From Oscillospiraceae bacterium (GTDB lineage: Bacteria > Bacillota > Clostridia > Oscillospirales > Oscillospiraceae), in contig JAFTMI010000026.1 in NCBI GenBank assembly GCA_017452505.1, forward strand, positions 1-64,000: a stretch of 64,000 nucleotides of DNA, read 5' to 3'. Each line of letters opens with the position of its first letter. Position 1 is the first letter of the stretch. Positions 1 to 7,432 of the stretch are shown in pieces. Position numbers and translations under genes: made by a program. The notes below the pieces were generated by a model. It had not been told where the DNA came from. It saw only the letters and a list, made by a program, of their open reading frames with translations, and searched no databases.

Positions 1-573
1 AAGGCCCGTAAGGAGCCCCTGCGTGTTATCCTGAACGGCCTGGGCAAGGACGCTGCTCAGATCATCTCCCGTATCAACGGCTTCACCTATGTGAAGACCC
101 AGTTCGATTACTACACCGGCGAGCTGAAGATCGTGGAGCGCATTCCTTACTCCAAGGGCGAGCGCGCTGCTGTTAACTGCTACGGCTGTGACGATGTCCG
201 TGAGGGTGTTGCTGTTATGCGTTACGAGGGTGTTGACGTTTCCATCACCGGTAACTCCACCAACCCCACCCGCTTCCAGCATCCCGTTGCCGGCACCTAC
301 AAGAAGGAATGCATGGAGACTGGCCGCAAGTACTTCTCCGTGGCTTCCGGCGGCGGCACCGGCCGTACTCTGCACCCCGATAACATGGCTGCAGGCCCCG
401 CTTCCTACGGTATGACCGATACTATGGGTCGTATGCATGGCGACGCTCAGTTCGCTGGCTCCTCCTCCGTCCCTGCCCACGTTGAGATGATGGGCTTCCT
501 GGGCGCAGGTAACAACCCCATGGTTGGTATGACCGTTTCCGTGGCTGTTGCCGTGGAAGAGGCTCTGAAGTAA
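1..573 (+). CDS. GGGtGRT-family protein, 5'-truncated by the window edge
   Basis: The frame is open from base 1 and ends at a TAA at 571-573, so only the C-terminal 190 residues are visible. The protein contains the signature SGGGTGRTLHPDN that gives the GGGtGRT family its name, followed by a Gly/Met-rich stretch ending AVEEALK. The family is conserved in anaerobic gut bacteria and its function is not established as far as I know. Codon choice is strongly biased toward GCT, GGC, AAG and ACC, as expected for an abundant protein. A strong terminator follows directly. The in-frame GTG at 91 is internal, because homology-like sequence continues upstream of it. Confidence 0.85.
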   Translation, partial: KARKEPLRVILNGLGKDAAQIISRINGFTYVKTQFDYYTGELKIVERIPYSKGERAAVNCYGCDDVREGVAVMRYEGVDVSITGNSTNPTRFQHPVAGTYKKECMETGRKYFSVASGGGTGRTLHPDNMAAGPASYGMTDTMGRMHGDAQFAGSSSVPAHVEMMGFLGAGNNPMVGMTVSVAVAVEEALK

Positions 574-592
574 ATTATTAGACTAAATCTAA

Positions 593-630
593 CAACCTCC
601 AAGTTATATGCTTGGAGGTTGCGTGTTTTT
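593..630 (+). terminator. Rho-independent terminator of the GGGtGRT gene
   Basis: CAACCTCCAAG (593-603) and CTTGGAGGTTG (611-621) form a perfect 11-bp stem with a 7-base loop. A T run follows at 626-630. Confidence 0.9.
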
Positions 631-666
631 ATATATTACATCAAGAAATGATAGTGCGATATATAA

Positions 667-695
667 TTGACAAATATAACTAAATGTGATATAAT
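667..695 (+). promoter_or_regulatory. SigA-type promoter of the HTH/DUF6062 pair
   Basis: TTGACA (667-672) and TATAAT (690-695) both match consensus and are separated by 17 bases. The first start codon is 28 bases downstream of the -10. Confidence 0.85.
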
Positions 696-723
696 GTGCG
701 CAAGTTAATAAAGGAGGTCAATT

Positions 724-1056
724 ATGAAGGAAGATTTGCTATCGACGGAACAAGAACGTGTTAATGCAATTCTTGGAGATGTTTTCAGAAGAAGACGTAA
801 GGAACTCGGACTGCGTCAGACCGATGTTGCAGAGAAACTCGGTGTTTCGCAACCTCACTATTTAATGTGGGAAAAAGGTACTAGAAACATCGACTTTTAC
901 TATGCCTGGTTGATATGCAGGATTCTTGATATTCCTCTCAGAAAGATTGAAATTGAACTGCTCCCCGACAAGGAAGTGGAAGAAATTTGTGAGAGACGGC
1001 AAGAGTTGGTAGGGCAGTTTGTTCGCAAACTACTTGACACCATTGACGAATGCTGA
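724..1056 (+). CDS. Xre-family HTH transcriptional regulator
   Basis: A 110-residue protein with one Cro/CI-type helix-turn-helix at roughly residues 20-75: RRRRKELGLRQTDVAEKLGV, then SQPHYLMWEKG, then a second-domain helix around ILDIPLRKIEIELL. The C-terminal 35 residues are charged and probably helical. There is no separate sensor domain. The start is fixed by AAAGGAGG at 711-718, and a consensus promoter lies just upstream. DUF6062 follows after 33 bases, so the two may be cotranscribed. The target is unknown; nothing in the flanks is an obvious operator. Confidence 0.8.
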   Translation: MKEDLLSTEQERVNAILGDVFRRRRKELGLRQTDVAEKLGVSQPHYLMWEKGTRNIDFYYAWLICRILDIPLRKIEIELLPDKEVEEICERRQELVGQFVRKLLDTIDEC

Positions 1057-1089
1057 GAAACTTGTTTTAACCGTGCAAAGGAGTACATA

Positions 1090-1842
1090 ATGAAAGAAGT
1101 ATTATATACCATTCCTGTCAATGAGGGATTTGAGGCGGATGACGAATGCCCCTTCTGCTTTATGGAGCGGGCAGAGGAGGAGCGGGCTTTGCGCTATGTG
1201 GCAGGCCCTGCCGCAACCTATATGGAACCCACTGTCCGGGCGGCTACCGGCCGTGTGGGCTTCTGCACCCACCATATGAAGTCCCTCTATGATTTTGGCA
1301 ACAGCTTGGGCGCAGCATTGCTCCTCCAAACCCACTATACCTCCGTGCTGGACGAGCTGAAAAAGAAAGCGAAAAACCCGGAAATACCTGCAAAAAAGAG
1401 CCTGTTTGCCAAGAAGGCTGCCCCTGCGGATACCCCTTATTGGGAAGTCCTGCAATCCCGTGAGCATAGCTGCTACATCTGCGATAAGATCGAGTACAAT
1501 ATGTCCCGGTGCTACCATACCTTCTTTGAACTGCTCCGTGAGGACGAATTCCGGGCAAAGGTGAAAAACTGTAAGGGCTTTTGTGTCCGCCATTTTGCCC
1601 GGATGCTGAAGGAGGCGGAACGCTACCTGCCGGAAAGCCAAAAGGATTGGTTCTATCCCACGGTCTATAAGCTGATGGTAGAGAATATGGAGCGGGTGCA
1701 GGAGGATTTGGAGTGGTTCATTGCTAAGTTTGATTACCGCAATGCCTCCGAACCCTGGAAAAACTCCCAGGATGCACTGCCCCGTACCATGCAAAAGCTC
1801 CAGGGCCTGCACCCTAGCGACCCTCCCTTTAAGAACAAATAA
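1090..1842 (+). CDS. DUF6062 family protein with paired Cys/His motifs
   Basis: A 250-residue soluble protein resembling the uncharacterised DUF6062 family. It is an internal duplication: the motif order is CPFC (residues 20-23) then FCTHH, and in the second half CYIC then GFCVRH. Each half therefore supplies CxxC plus a C/H pair, a likely metal or redox site. The remainder is helical and rich in Lys/Glu. The start follows AAAGGAG at 1077-1083. It sits 33 bases behind the Xre regulator and ends before a hairpin, converging on rpsI. Metal binding is an inference from spacing only. Confidence 0.7.
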   Translation: MKEVLYTIPVNEGFEADDECPFCFMERAEEERALRYVAGPAATYMEPTVRAATGRVGFCTHHMKSLYDFGNSLGAALLLQTHYTSVLDELKKKAKNPEIPAKKSLFAKKAAPADTPYWEVLQSREHSCYICDKIEYNMSRCYHTFFELLREDEFRAKVKNCKGFCVRHFARMLKEAERYLPESQKDWFYPTVYKLMVENMERVQEDLEWFIAKFDYRNASEPWKNSQDALPRTMQKLQGLHPSDPPFKNK

Positions 1843-1852
1843 TTGACAGTCT

Positions 1853-1884
1853 ACAAGGACCGCTCCAATCGGAGCGGTCCTTGT
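1853..1884 (+). terminator. Long hairpin behind DUF6062 gene
   Basis: ACAAGGACCGCTCC (1853-1866) pairs perfectly with GGAGCGGTCCTTGT (1871-1884) around a 4-base loop. No clear T tract follows on the plus strand, so termination is probable from stem strength rather than certain. Confidence 0.6.
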
Positions 1885-1922
1885 AACATTGTTGCAACCA
1901 ATTGTTGCTTGGGTTCCCGTCG

Positions 1923-1953
1923 TAAAAAAGACCACCCTCGAAAGGGTGGTCTT
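1923..1953 (-). terminator. Terminator of the rplM-rpsI operon
   Basis: AAGACCACCCT (1928-1938), a CGAA loop, and AGGGTGGTCTT (1943-1953). Read on the minus strand the stem is followed by a run of T (complement of the A run 1924-1929). Confidence 0.9.
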
Positions 1954-1972
1954 GAAATATCGTAGCAACCAA

Positions 1973-2377
1973 TTATCTCTTGGAGAACTGGGGTGCGCGA
2001 CGGGCGGCCTTCAAGCCGTACTTCTTTCTTTCCTTCATTCTGGGGTCGCGGGTCATGAAACCGGCAGCCTTCAGAGCGGGACGCAGCTCGGGGTTCAGAG
2101 TAACCAGAGCGCGGGAGATGCCGTGACGGATAGCGCCAGCCTGGCCGGAAACGCCGCCGCCTGCGACGGTAACAACAACGTCAACCTTGCCAACCAGGTC
2201 AGCGGTGACCAGGGGCTGGCGGACAACCAGCTTCAGGGTGTCCAGGCCAAAGTAATCGTCGATATCGCGGCCATTGATGATGATGGAACCGGTGCCGTTC
2301 TCGTAAACGCGAACACGGGCAACGGAGGACTTACGACGGCCAGTGCCGTAGTTATACTTCTTCTTGCTCTCGTACAT
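1973..2377 (-). CDS. rpsI: 30S ribosomal protein S9
   Basis: A 134-residue protein of normal length for S9. It shows the N-terminal [13 protein letters not shown] motif, the central [19 protein letters not shown] segment, and the C-terminal basic tail ending FSKR, which reaches the P-site tRNA in the ribosome. It lies 15 bases after rplM on the minus strand, the classical L13-S9 operon, and is followed by a strong terminator. The start ATG is preceded by a good GGAGGTAACTG sequence. Confidence 0.97.
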   Translation of the reverse strand: MYESKKKYNYGTGRRKSSVARVRVYENGTGSIIINGRDIDDYFGLDTLKLVVRQPLVTADLVGKVDVVVTVAGGGVSGQAGAIRHGISRALVTLNPELRPALKAAGFMTRDPRMKERKKYGLKAARRAPQFSKR

Positions 2378-2392
2378 AATCAGTTACCTCCA

Positions 2393-2824
2393 TTAGTCCA
2401 GGGTCCAAGCTTCAGGCTTCTGAGCAGCGTGGGGATGCTCAGCACCCTTGCACAGATGCAGACGGCCCATGCAGTTACGGCCCAGAGTGTTCTTGGGCAG
2501 CATGCCCTTAACAGCCAGCTCCATAGCGTAGTCGGAGCGGTTATCCATCATAACACGAGCCTTGGTTTCCTTCAGACCGCCGATCCAGCCGGATACGCGG
2601 TAGTAGGTCTTCTGATCCAGCTTCTTGCCGGTCAGGATAGCCTTGTCGGTGTTGATAACGATGACGTAGTCGCCGCAGTCAACGTTGGGGGTGAAATCGG
2701 TCTTGTGCTTGCCGCGGAGCAGGTTGGCGACGGTCACAGCGGTACGGCCCAGGGGCTTGCCGGCTGCATCGACCACATACCACTTGCGCTCAACGGTTTC
2801 CAGTTTAGCCAAAGTAGTAGACAT
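2393..2824 (-). CDS. rplM: 50S ribosomal protein L13
   Basis: A 143-residue protein of normal L13 length, starting MSTTLAKLETVERKWYVVDA and containing AGKPLGRTA and the DYVIVINTDKA core. A TTG codon five residues upstream could extend the frame, but it is itself part of the TTGGAGGAAAACGTA ribosome binding site, so the ATG at 2824 is the real start. First gene of the rplM-rpsI operon. A hairpin in the leader suggests autogenous control of the L13-leader type. Confidence 0.97.
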   Translation of the reverse strand: MSTTLAKLETVERKWYVVDAAGKPLGRTAVTVANLLRGKHKTDFTPNVDCGDYVIVINTDKAILTGKKLDQKTYYRVSGWIGGLKETKARVMMDNRSDYAMELAVKGMLPKNTLGRNCMGRLHLCKGAEHPHAAQKPEAWTLD

Positions 2825-2869
2825 TACGTTTTCCTCCAATAGGTTAATTTATTTTGACAAAATCAGTAA

Positions 2870-2891
2870 TTTGCAGTACAATACCTGCAAA
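2870..2891 (-). promoter_or_regulatory. Hairpin in the rplM leader, candidate L13 autoregulatory leader
   Basis: On the minus strand TTTGCAG pairs with CTGCAAA around an 8-base interior with a bulged G. It sits 10 bases downstream of the predicted -10 and 45 bases before the rplM start. An L13 leader RNA is known in Firmicutes; the match here is by position and small-hairpin form, not by alignment. Confidence 0.5.
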
Positions 2892-2901
2892 ACGCTTGAT
2901 T

Positions 2902-2930
2902 ATTAAACCACATCGTTTTGGAAATGTCAA
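2902..2930 (-). promoter_or_regulatory. Promoter of rplM-rpsI
   Basis: On the minus strand TTGACA (2930-2925) and TTTAAT (2907-2902) with 17 bases between. Confidence 0.75.
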
Positions 2931-3048
2931 CCGCTTTTTTGAAAAAAATTACGCAGCATAGTAAAAACTTTAAAAATCACTAAAATGCTCTTGAAAACTC
3001 TCAAATGCTAACTTCCTATTTTTTTAAATTTTCGGAGGAAACCCAACA

Positions 3049-3789
3049 ATGCAGAAGTTGATCGGCTTAGTCCGCCGCTGTGTGGAAGATTATAAAATGA
3101 TAGCCCCCGGGGATAAGATCGGTGTGGGCGTGTCCGGCGGCAAGGATTCTTTGGCGCTGTTGGTGTTCTTGGCAGAACTGCGGAAGTATAACCATAACCC
3201 CTTTGAGATCGAGGCTATTACTGTCGATATGGGCCTGGGAATGGATTATACCGGCATTGAAAATCTTTGCAAGGAGTTGGACGTACCGTTCCATCTGATC
3301 AAAACAGAGATCGGCCCAATCATTTTCGACCATCGCAAAGAGAAGAATCCTTGCTCTATGTGCTCTAAAATGCGCCGGGGCGCGCTGAACCAGGCTATCT
3401 TGGATAACGGTATGAACAAGCTGGCTCTTGGCCACCACTATGACGATGCTGTGGAGACCTTTGTGATGAGCCTGATCTATGAGGGCCGTATCAGCTGCTT
3501 CCAGCCTGTTACCGACTTGGACAGAACCGGCATCATTCAAATCCGTCCAATGCTTTACATCCATGAAAAAACCATTGACAGCTTTGTGACCCGCCGGGAG
3601 CTGCCGGTACTGGAGAACCGCTGCCCTGTGGATAAGCATACCAAACGGGAGGAAATTAAAAAGCTGGTCTATGACTTGACGGCTACCTACCCGGATTTCA
3701 AGGAACGGGTCTTTGGCGCAATGCAGCGCTTGCCGCTTCCGGAATGGGGCCCCCAAGGCCGCTACAAACGCCCAACGGACCAAGAATAA
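3049..3789 (+). CDS. TtcA-type tRNA 2-thiocytidine synthase family (PP-loop)
   Basis: A 246-residue adenylating PP-loop protein. The ATP-binding motif GVSGGKDSL is at about residues 27-35, GHHYDDAVET follows in the middle, and the cysteines CSMC (about 102-105) and NRCPVDK (about 193) match the TtcA pattern of a CxxC pair plus a third Cys that hold an Fe-S cluster. TtcA thiolates C32 of certain tRNAs. The length is short compared with E. coli TtcA (about 311), as usual in Firmicute homologues. The start follows TTCGGAGGAAA. It is a single-gene unit, divergent from rplM. The exact tRNA position in this group is not shown by sequence. Confidence 0.85.
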   Translation: MQKLIGLVRRCVEDYKMIAPGDKIGVGVSGGKDSLALLVFLAELRKYNHNPFEIEAITVDMGLGMDYTGIENLCKELDVPFHLIKTEIGPIIFDHRKEKNPCSMCSKMRRGALNQAILDNGMNKLALGHHYDDAVETFVMSLIYEGRISCFQPVTDLDRTGIIQIRPMLYIHEKTIDSFVTRRELPVLENRCPVDKHTKREEIKKLVYDLTATYPDFKERVFGAMQRLPLPEWGPQGRYKRPTDQE

Positions 3790-3790
3790 A

Positions 3791-3840
3791 GCCTTCCCCT
3801 GGGGGAAGGTGCCCCAGTGCGCACACTGGGGCGGATGAGA
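3791..3840. repeat. Dispersed repeat: two adjacent palindromes
   Basis: GCCTTCCCC/GGGGAAGGT (3791-3810) is followed by GCCCCAGTG-CGCA-CACTGGGGC (3811-3832), then GGATGAGA. The core AGTGCGCACACT is shared with the repeats at 3861 and 15260. It lies directly behind the ttcA-like stop codon. Confidence 0.7.
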
Positions 3841-3860
3841 GAAAAATTTAATTTTGGTTG

Positions 3861-3899
3861 TCATTGCGAACCAGTGCGCACACTGGTGTGGCAATCTCC
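3861..3899. repeat. 39-bp palindromic intergenic repeat, copy A
   Basis: An ATTGC...GCAAT outer pair encloses ACCAGTG-CGCA-CACTGGT. All 39 bases are identical to the copy at 15260-15298. Confidence 0.85.
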
Positions 3900-3922
3900 C
3901 GGTACAACCTTTTATCTTCCAC

Positions 3923-3957
3923 GTCATTGCGAGGAGCGCAGCGACGTGGCAATCTCA
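3923..3957. repeat. Variant of the ATTGCGA...TGGCAATCTC repeat
   Basis: Shares the CATTGCGA and GTGGCAATCTC ends with the 39-bp repeat but has a different centre, GGAGCGCAGCGAC. The ends still pair as ATTGC/GCAAT. Confidence 0.75.
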
Positions 3958-3960
3958 ATA

Positions 3961-3990
3961 AAAACGGCGTGCCACCCGGCACGCCGTTTT
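3961..3990. terminator. Bidirectional terminator between ttcA-like and LRR genes
   Basis: AAAACGGCGTGCC (3961-3973) and GGCACGCCGTTTT (3978-3990) form a 13-bp stem with A and T runs on both sides. Confidence 0.9.
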
Positions 3991-3995
3991 TGCGG

Positions 3996-5684
3996 TTATT
4001 TCATTTTTTTCTTGAGTACAAAATACATACCAGCACCGCCGCCGGCGAGAGATACAACAACGATCGCGATAATCGCACCGGTGCTAAGACCGCCATCCTT
4101 GCCGGACTCAACAGGCTGAGTAGCTACGGTGGAGACTTCCGTTGCAGCCGCAGCGGTAGACTCTGTGGAAGGCGCGACAGTTACTTCCGTGCTTGGTGCA
4201 ACAGAGGTTTCAGTTGCGGGTGCTGCAGTTGCAATTGTGGTAAGTGTAGTTGCCTTGGTAGTAGGTGCGGTAGTAGGCTTAACCGTTGGCTTTTTTGTCG
4301 CCTTTGTGGTAGGTGCCACAGTAGGTTTAGAGGTAGGCTTTTCTGTAGGCTTCGTAGTAGCTGCGGTAGTTGCCTGAGTAGGTGAGGGGAAATCGGTTCC
4401 CGTATATTCCAAAATCATTTCCGCGTTTCGGAGCGGTGCGTTTCCGTCTGCGATATTCATCATACTCAGTTGTGTCTGCGTACCGCCGTAATACACCTGC
4501 TTCAGATTGCTGCACCCGTTAAATGCGTTTTCTCCGATGGATTCCACACTTTTGGGGATAATGATTTTTGTCAAACCGCTACAACTACTAAAGGCATAGC
4601 TTGAGATGTTTGTTACAGAATTGTCTAATACTACCTCTCTGATTTCATTACCATTGGCATCCAAAATCTGCAGAGAACTACAGTTGGGAACAAGGTTTTC
4701 TAAGCCTGAAACTTTTGCCAAGGTGCTTGGGGCTGCTTTGACAACAATGGAAGGCTTTGGACAATTATCCAATATTGCTTTACCAATGCTGGTGATGCCA
4801 TTTCCAATGGTGATGGTGGTTAGGCCCTTGCAGTCAGAGAACGCAGAATTGCCAATGGTGGTGACACTGTTTGGGATAGTGATGCTGGTCAGGCTAGTGC
4901 AGTAGCGGAATGCAGAATTGCCAATGCTGGTAACGCTGTTCGGGATAGTGATGCTGGTTAGGCCCCTACAGCTGCTGAACGCAGAATTGCCAATGCTGGT
5001 AACGCTGTTTGGAATAGTGATACTAGTCAAGCCACTGCAGCCGCTGAACGCAGAATTGCCAATGCTGGTAACGCTGTTTGGAATAGTGATACTAGTCAAG
5101 CCACTGCAGCTGCTGAACGCAGAATTGCCAATGCTGGTAACGCTGTTCGGGATAGTGATACTAGTCAAGCCACTGCAGCTGCTGAACGCAGAATTGCCAA
5201 TGCTGGTAACACTGTTCGGGATAGTGATACTGGTCAGACCGGTGCAACACTCGAACACATAATTGCCAATGCTGGTAACGCCGTTTGGAATGGTGATGTT
5301 GGTCAGACCCCAGCAGTTATAGAACGCAGAATTGCCAATGCTGGTAACGCCGTTTGGAATGGTGATGTTGGTCAGACCCCAGCAGTTGTAGAACGCAGAA
5401 TCGTCAATGCTGGTGACGCTGTCCGGAATGGTGATGCTGGTCAGGCTCTCGCAGCAAAAGAACGCTTCCATCCTAATGCTGGTGACCGGCAAGCTGTTAT
5501 AGGTTGATGGGATTGTCAGATTTCCGCTGGCGTTATTGTTGCAATAGATCACTCTGTAACTATTGCCATCATCGTTTAGCCCGAAAGTCAAATCGCTCAC
5601 GCTTGCTGCCTGCGCTTTGTTGGGTGCGATACAACACACCACGATCAGCGCAAATAAGAATGTCAGAATACCTTTTGTTTTCAT
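3996..5684 (-). CDS. Cell-surface leucine-rich repeat protein (BspA/LRR_5 type)
   Basis: A 562-residue type I membrane protein. It begins with a signal peptide ([20 protein letters not shown], cleavage near KAQAA). Next come about ten LRR_5 repeats of 23 residues with consensus [16 protein letters not shown], a second LRR patch near residues 395-450, a long Thr/Pro-rich stalk (PTTKAT units), and a C-terminal membrane helix followed by KKKMK. BspA-type repeats mediate binding to host or microbial surfaces. The start ATG at 5684 is preceded by CAGGAGATCAG; the frame stays open upstream to 6014 but crosses the HTH gene and promoter. Divergent from the HTH gene at 5805. Ligand unknown. Confidence 0.85.
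   Translation of the reverse strand: MKTKGILTFLFALIVVCCIAPNKAQAASVSDLTFGLNDDGNSYRVIYCNNNASGNLTIPSTYNSLPVTSIRMEAFFCCESLTSITIPDSVTSIDDSAFYNCWGLTNITIPNGVTSIGNSAFYNCWGLTNITIPNGVTSIGNYVFECCTGLTSITIPNSVTSIGNSAFSSCSGLTSITIPNSVTSIGNSAFSSCSGLTSITIPNSVTSIGNSAFSGCSGLTSITIPNSVTSIGNSAFSSCRGLTSITIPNSVTSIGNSAFRYCTSLTSITIPNSVTTIGNSAFSDCKGLTTITIGNGITSIGKAILDNCPKPSIVVKAAPSTLAKVSGLENLVPNCSSLQILDANGNEIREVVLDNSVTNISSYAFSSCSGLTKIIIPKSVESIGENAFNGCSNLKQVYYGGTQTQLSMMNIADGNAPLRNAEMILEYTGTDFPSPTQATTAATTKPTEKPTSKPTVAPTTKATKKPTVKPTTAPTTKATTLTTIATAAPATETSVAPSTEVTVAPSTESTAAAATEVSTVATQPVESGKDGGLSTGAIIAIVVVSLAGGGAGMYFVLKKKMK
4790..5460 (-). repeat. Tandem 69-bp repeats inside the LRR gene
   Basis: About ten units of 69 bp encode the 23-residue LRR_5 repeats. 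Units near 4915-5210 are almost identical at DNA level (GAATTGCCAATGCTGGTAAC recurs), while outer units have diverged. This pattern suggests recent expansion or homogenisation of the central units. Confidence 0.9.
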
Positions 5685-5726
5685 TTTTTCTGATCTCCTG
5701 TTCTTTGTTTTTTGGTATCTAAATAC

Positions 5727-5755
5727 AGTATAGTCATCCGAGTGACTATAGTCAA
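5727..5755 (-). promoter_or_regulatory. Promoter of the LRR gene with overlapping palindromic operator
   Basis: On the minus strand TTGACT (5755-5750) and TATACT (5732-5727) are 17 bases apart. The same stretch holds TATAGTCA (5729-5736), TCCGAG, TGACTATA (5743-5750), and the 12-bp perfect palindrome TGACTATAGTCA (5743-5754). The TAGTCA half-site thus occurs three times and covers both the -10 and -35. This is the expected place for a repressor to act. The adjacent HTH gene is the obvious candidate. Confidence 0.7.
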
Positions 5756-5804
5756 GATAAAAGATACACCCTAAGATAGAAATATCTATAAAGGGGGGAT
5801 AAAA

Positions 5805-6023
5805 ATGATTACCTATACGCCGTTTTGGAATACACTGCGGGCATCGGAGGAATCTACCTATACCTTGATTACAAAGCACCGCATTTCCAGCGCGACCATC
5901 GATAAGCTGCGGAAAAACAAGCCCATCACAACAACCACTCTCAATGACCTTTGCAGAATCCTGAATTGTAGCGTGCAGGAGATTATAGAATATATCCCCA
6001 GTGAAACAGACCAACCCTTATAA
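5805..6023 (+). CDS. Small Cro/CI-type HTH protein
   Basis: A 72-residue single-domain regulator: [20 protein letters not shown], then [20 protein letters not shown], then [16 protein letters not shown]. The fold and length match small Xre/Cro repressors, which bind palindromes as dimers. The start follows AAGGGGGGAT. It is divergent from the LRR surface protein and separated from it by 120 bases that contain the TGACTATAGTCA palindrome, so it probably controls that gene and perhaps itself. A strong terminator follows at once. Confidence 0.75.
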   Translation: MITYTPFWNTLRASEESTYTLITKHRISSATIDKLRKNKPITTTTLNDLCRILNCSVQEIIEYIPSETDQPL

Positions 6024-6051
6024 ACCCGCCGAATCGTTCGGCGGGTATTTT
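6024..6051 (+). terminator. Terminator of the small HTH gene
   Basis: ACCCGCCGAA (6024-6033), loop TCG, TTCGGCGGGT (6037-6046), then ATTTTG. Confidence 0.85.
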
Positions 6052-6104
6052 GTATGAAAAAATTTCCACAGGGCATACTGCTATTACCAAAGGAGGCGGT
6101 ATAG

Positions 6105-6365
6105 TTGGTAAAAGGAATCTCCCGGCAGGTGATCGTGGTACATTCTCCAGATCAAAAGCTGTTCGATCAAGCTATCTTTATATTAAAGGATGAAGCGGTG
6201 GGGAAAGAGGGCGTTACTGACGAAATGCTCTTAAAGGCAGCCAACAAGCTGCTCACCAGCGCATCTCCGGACAGGAAGATACCCCTCACTTCCTACGGCG
6301 CGGTATGGGCCTGTGCCGGCGCATTGGTGACAGGCCTTGCCTGGTTCTTAACGGTGATGTTCTAA
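6105..6365 (+). CDS. Small protein of unknown function with C-terminal membrane helix
   Basis: An 86-residue protein starting at TTG with the strong AAAGGAGGCGGT site just upstream. Residues 1-60 are soluble (SRQVIVVHSPDQKLFDQAIF), with a mixed alpha/beta look. Residues 66-84 form one membrane helix (YGAVWACAGALVTGLAWFLT) with a short tail, so the protein is probably tail-anchored. Similar small proteins seem common in Clostridia, sometimes labelled as initiation-factor-like without a clear reason. I do not recognise a function. It has a promoter-bearing gap before dus, so it may be a separate unit. Confidence 0.6.
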   Translation: MVKGISRQVIVVHSPDQKLFDQAIFILKDEAVGKEGVTDEMLLKAANKLLTSASPDRKIPLTSYGAVWACAGALVTGLAWFLTVMF

Positions 6366-6366
6366 C

Positions 6367-6395
6367 TTGCAAATTACCTCAATTTATGCTATAAT
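6367..6395 (+). promoter_or_regulatory. Promoter of dus
   Basis: TTGCAA (6367-6372) and TATAAT (6390-6395), 17 bases apart, 50 bases before the start codon. Confidence 0.75.
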
Positions 6396-6445
6396 CTCTC
6401 AAGTTATTTGTCATTGCAAATGACAATGAATGGGAGGTGACCGCA

Positions 6446-7411
6446 TTGGTATTCGGCAATTTGGAAGTGAATAATCCCATTTTCTTAGGCCCTATGGCCG
6501 GTGTGACAGATTGGGCATTCCGTACTATTTGCGCGGAGCTGGGTGCCAATGTGACCGTTACCGAGATGGTCTCTTCCCGGGCTCTTGTATATAAGGATAA
6601 GAAAAGCGCAGCCCTGCTAAAGAAAAATGCCGGTAGCCTCTGTGGCGCGCAGATATTTGGCAATGACCCGGCCATTATGGCTGAGGGCGCAAGGCTTGCT
6701 TTGGAAATCTCCGGCTGTGATTTTATCGATATCAATATGGGCTGCCCTATGCCCAAGATCGCGGGTCACGGTGACGGCTGCGGCCTGATGCGTACTCCGG
6801 AACTGGCGGGGGAAATCGTAAAGGCAGTTGTAAAAGCGGTGGATGTACCGGTCACGGTCAAATGCCGCCTGGGCTGGGATAAAGGTAATATCAATGTGCT
6901 GGACTTTACCAAGCGAATGGAAGACAGCGGCGCAGCCCTCTTAACTGTCCACGGCAGAACCCGCAGTATGCTTTATTCCGGTGTGGCGGATTGGGATATG
7001 ATCACCAAGGTCAAAGACCAGCTTTCCGTTCCTGTGATTGCCAACGGCGATATCGTAGACGGACAGACAGCTGTCCGCTGCTTGAAACGCACTGGTGCAG
7101 ACGGTGTGATGATCGGTCGTGCTACCTTCGGTAACCCTTGGGTTTTTGCCGATACGGCAAAGGCATTAAAAGGGGAGGAGGGCTACGAAAGACCGGCGCT
7201 TGCCCGCCGGGTGGATGTGGCTGTGCGGCAGTTTGAACTGGCGCTTCAGGATAAGGGCGAGCACATTGCCTGTTTGGAGGCCCGCAAGCACTTTGCCTGG
7301 TATCTGCGTGGCGTGGCTTATGCCAATTATTATAAGGAACAAATTTCCTCCATACAAAAAATGGAAGATATCTACCGGATCGCGGAAGGTATCCGCCGGG
7401 ATTTGCAATAA
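6446..7411 (+). CDS. dus: tRNA-dihydrouridine synthase, DusB-like
   Basis: A 321-residue FMN-dependent enzyme that reduces uridines in tRNA to dihydrouridine. The N-terminal TIM barrel shows LGPMAGVTDWAFR near the start, INMGCPMPKI with the catalytic Cys, VTVKCRLGWD, LTVHGRTRSMLYSG and the phosphate-binding ANGDI...GADGVMIGRA. A helical C-terminal domain follows. I chose TTG at 6446 because GGGAGGTGA lies 7 bases upstream; the in-frame GTG at 6437 is inside that ribosome binding site. It precedes the M23 peptidase by 52 bases. Confidence 0.93.
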   Translation: MVFGNLEVNNPIFLGPMAGVTDWAFRTICAELGANVTVTEMVSSRALVYKDKKSAALLKKNAGSLCGAQIFGNDPAIMAEGARLALEISGCDFIDINMGCPMPKIAGHGDGCGLMRTPELAGEIVKAVVKAVDVPVTVKCRLGWDKGNINVLDFTKRMEDSGAALLTVHGRTRSMLYSGVADWDMITKVKDQLSVPVIANGDIVDGQTAVRCLKRTGADGVMIGRATFGNPWVFADTAKALKGEEGYERPALARRVDVAVRQFELALQDKGEHIACLEARKHFAWYLRGVAYANYYKEQISSIQKMEDIYRIAEGIRRDLQ

Positions 7412-7432
7412 TTGTCTTGTATGAATATTCCG

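Noticed and set aside
2825..2839. Upstream TTG start for rplM
   Set aside because: The TTG is part of the TTGGAGGAAAACGTA ribosome binding site for the ATG at 2824, and L13 normally begins near MSTT.
3817..4119. Short plus-strand open frames in the repeat-rich gap and opposite the LRR stalk
   Set aside because: They read through palindromic repeats and antisense Thr/Pro codons; no ribosome binding sites or domains.
4790..5460. Possible CRISPR array because of regular near-identical repeats
   Set aside because: The repeats are contiguous 69-bp units without unique spacers and encode 23-residue LRR repeats in frame.
5685..6014. 110-residue N-terminal extension of the LRR protein
   Set aside because: It would run across the HTH gene, the palindromic operator and the promoter. 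The signal peptide starts at 5684 with its own ribosome binding site.
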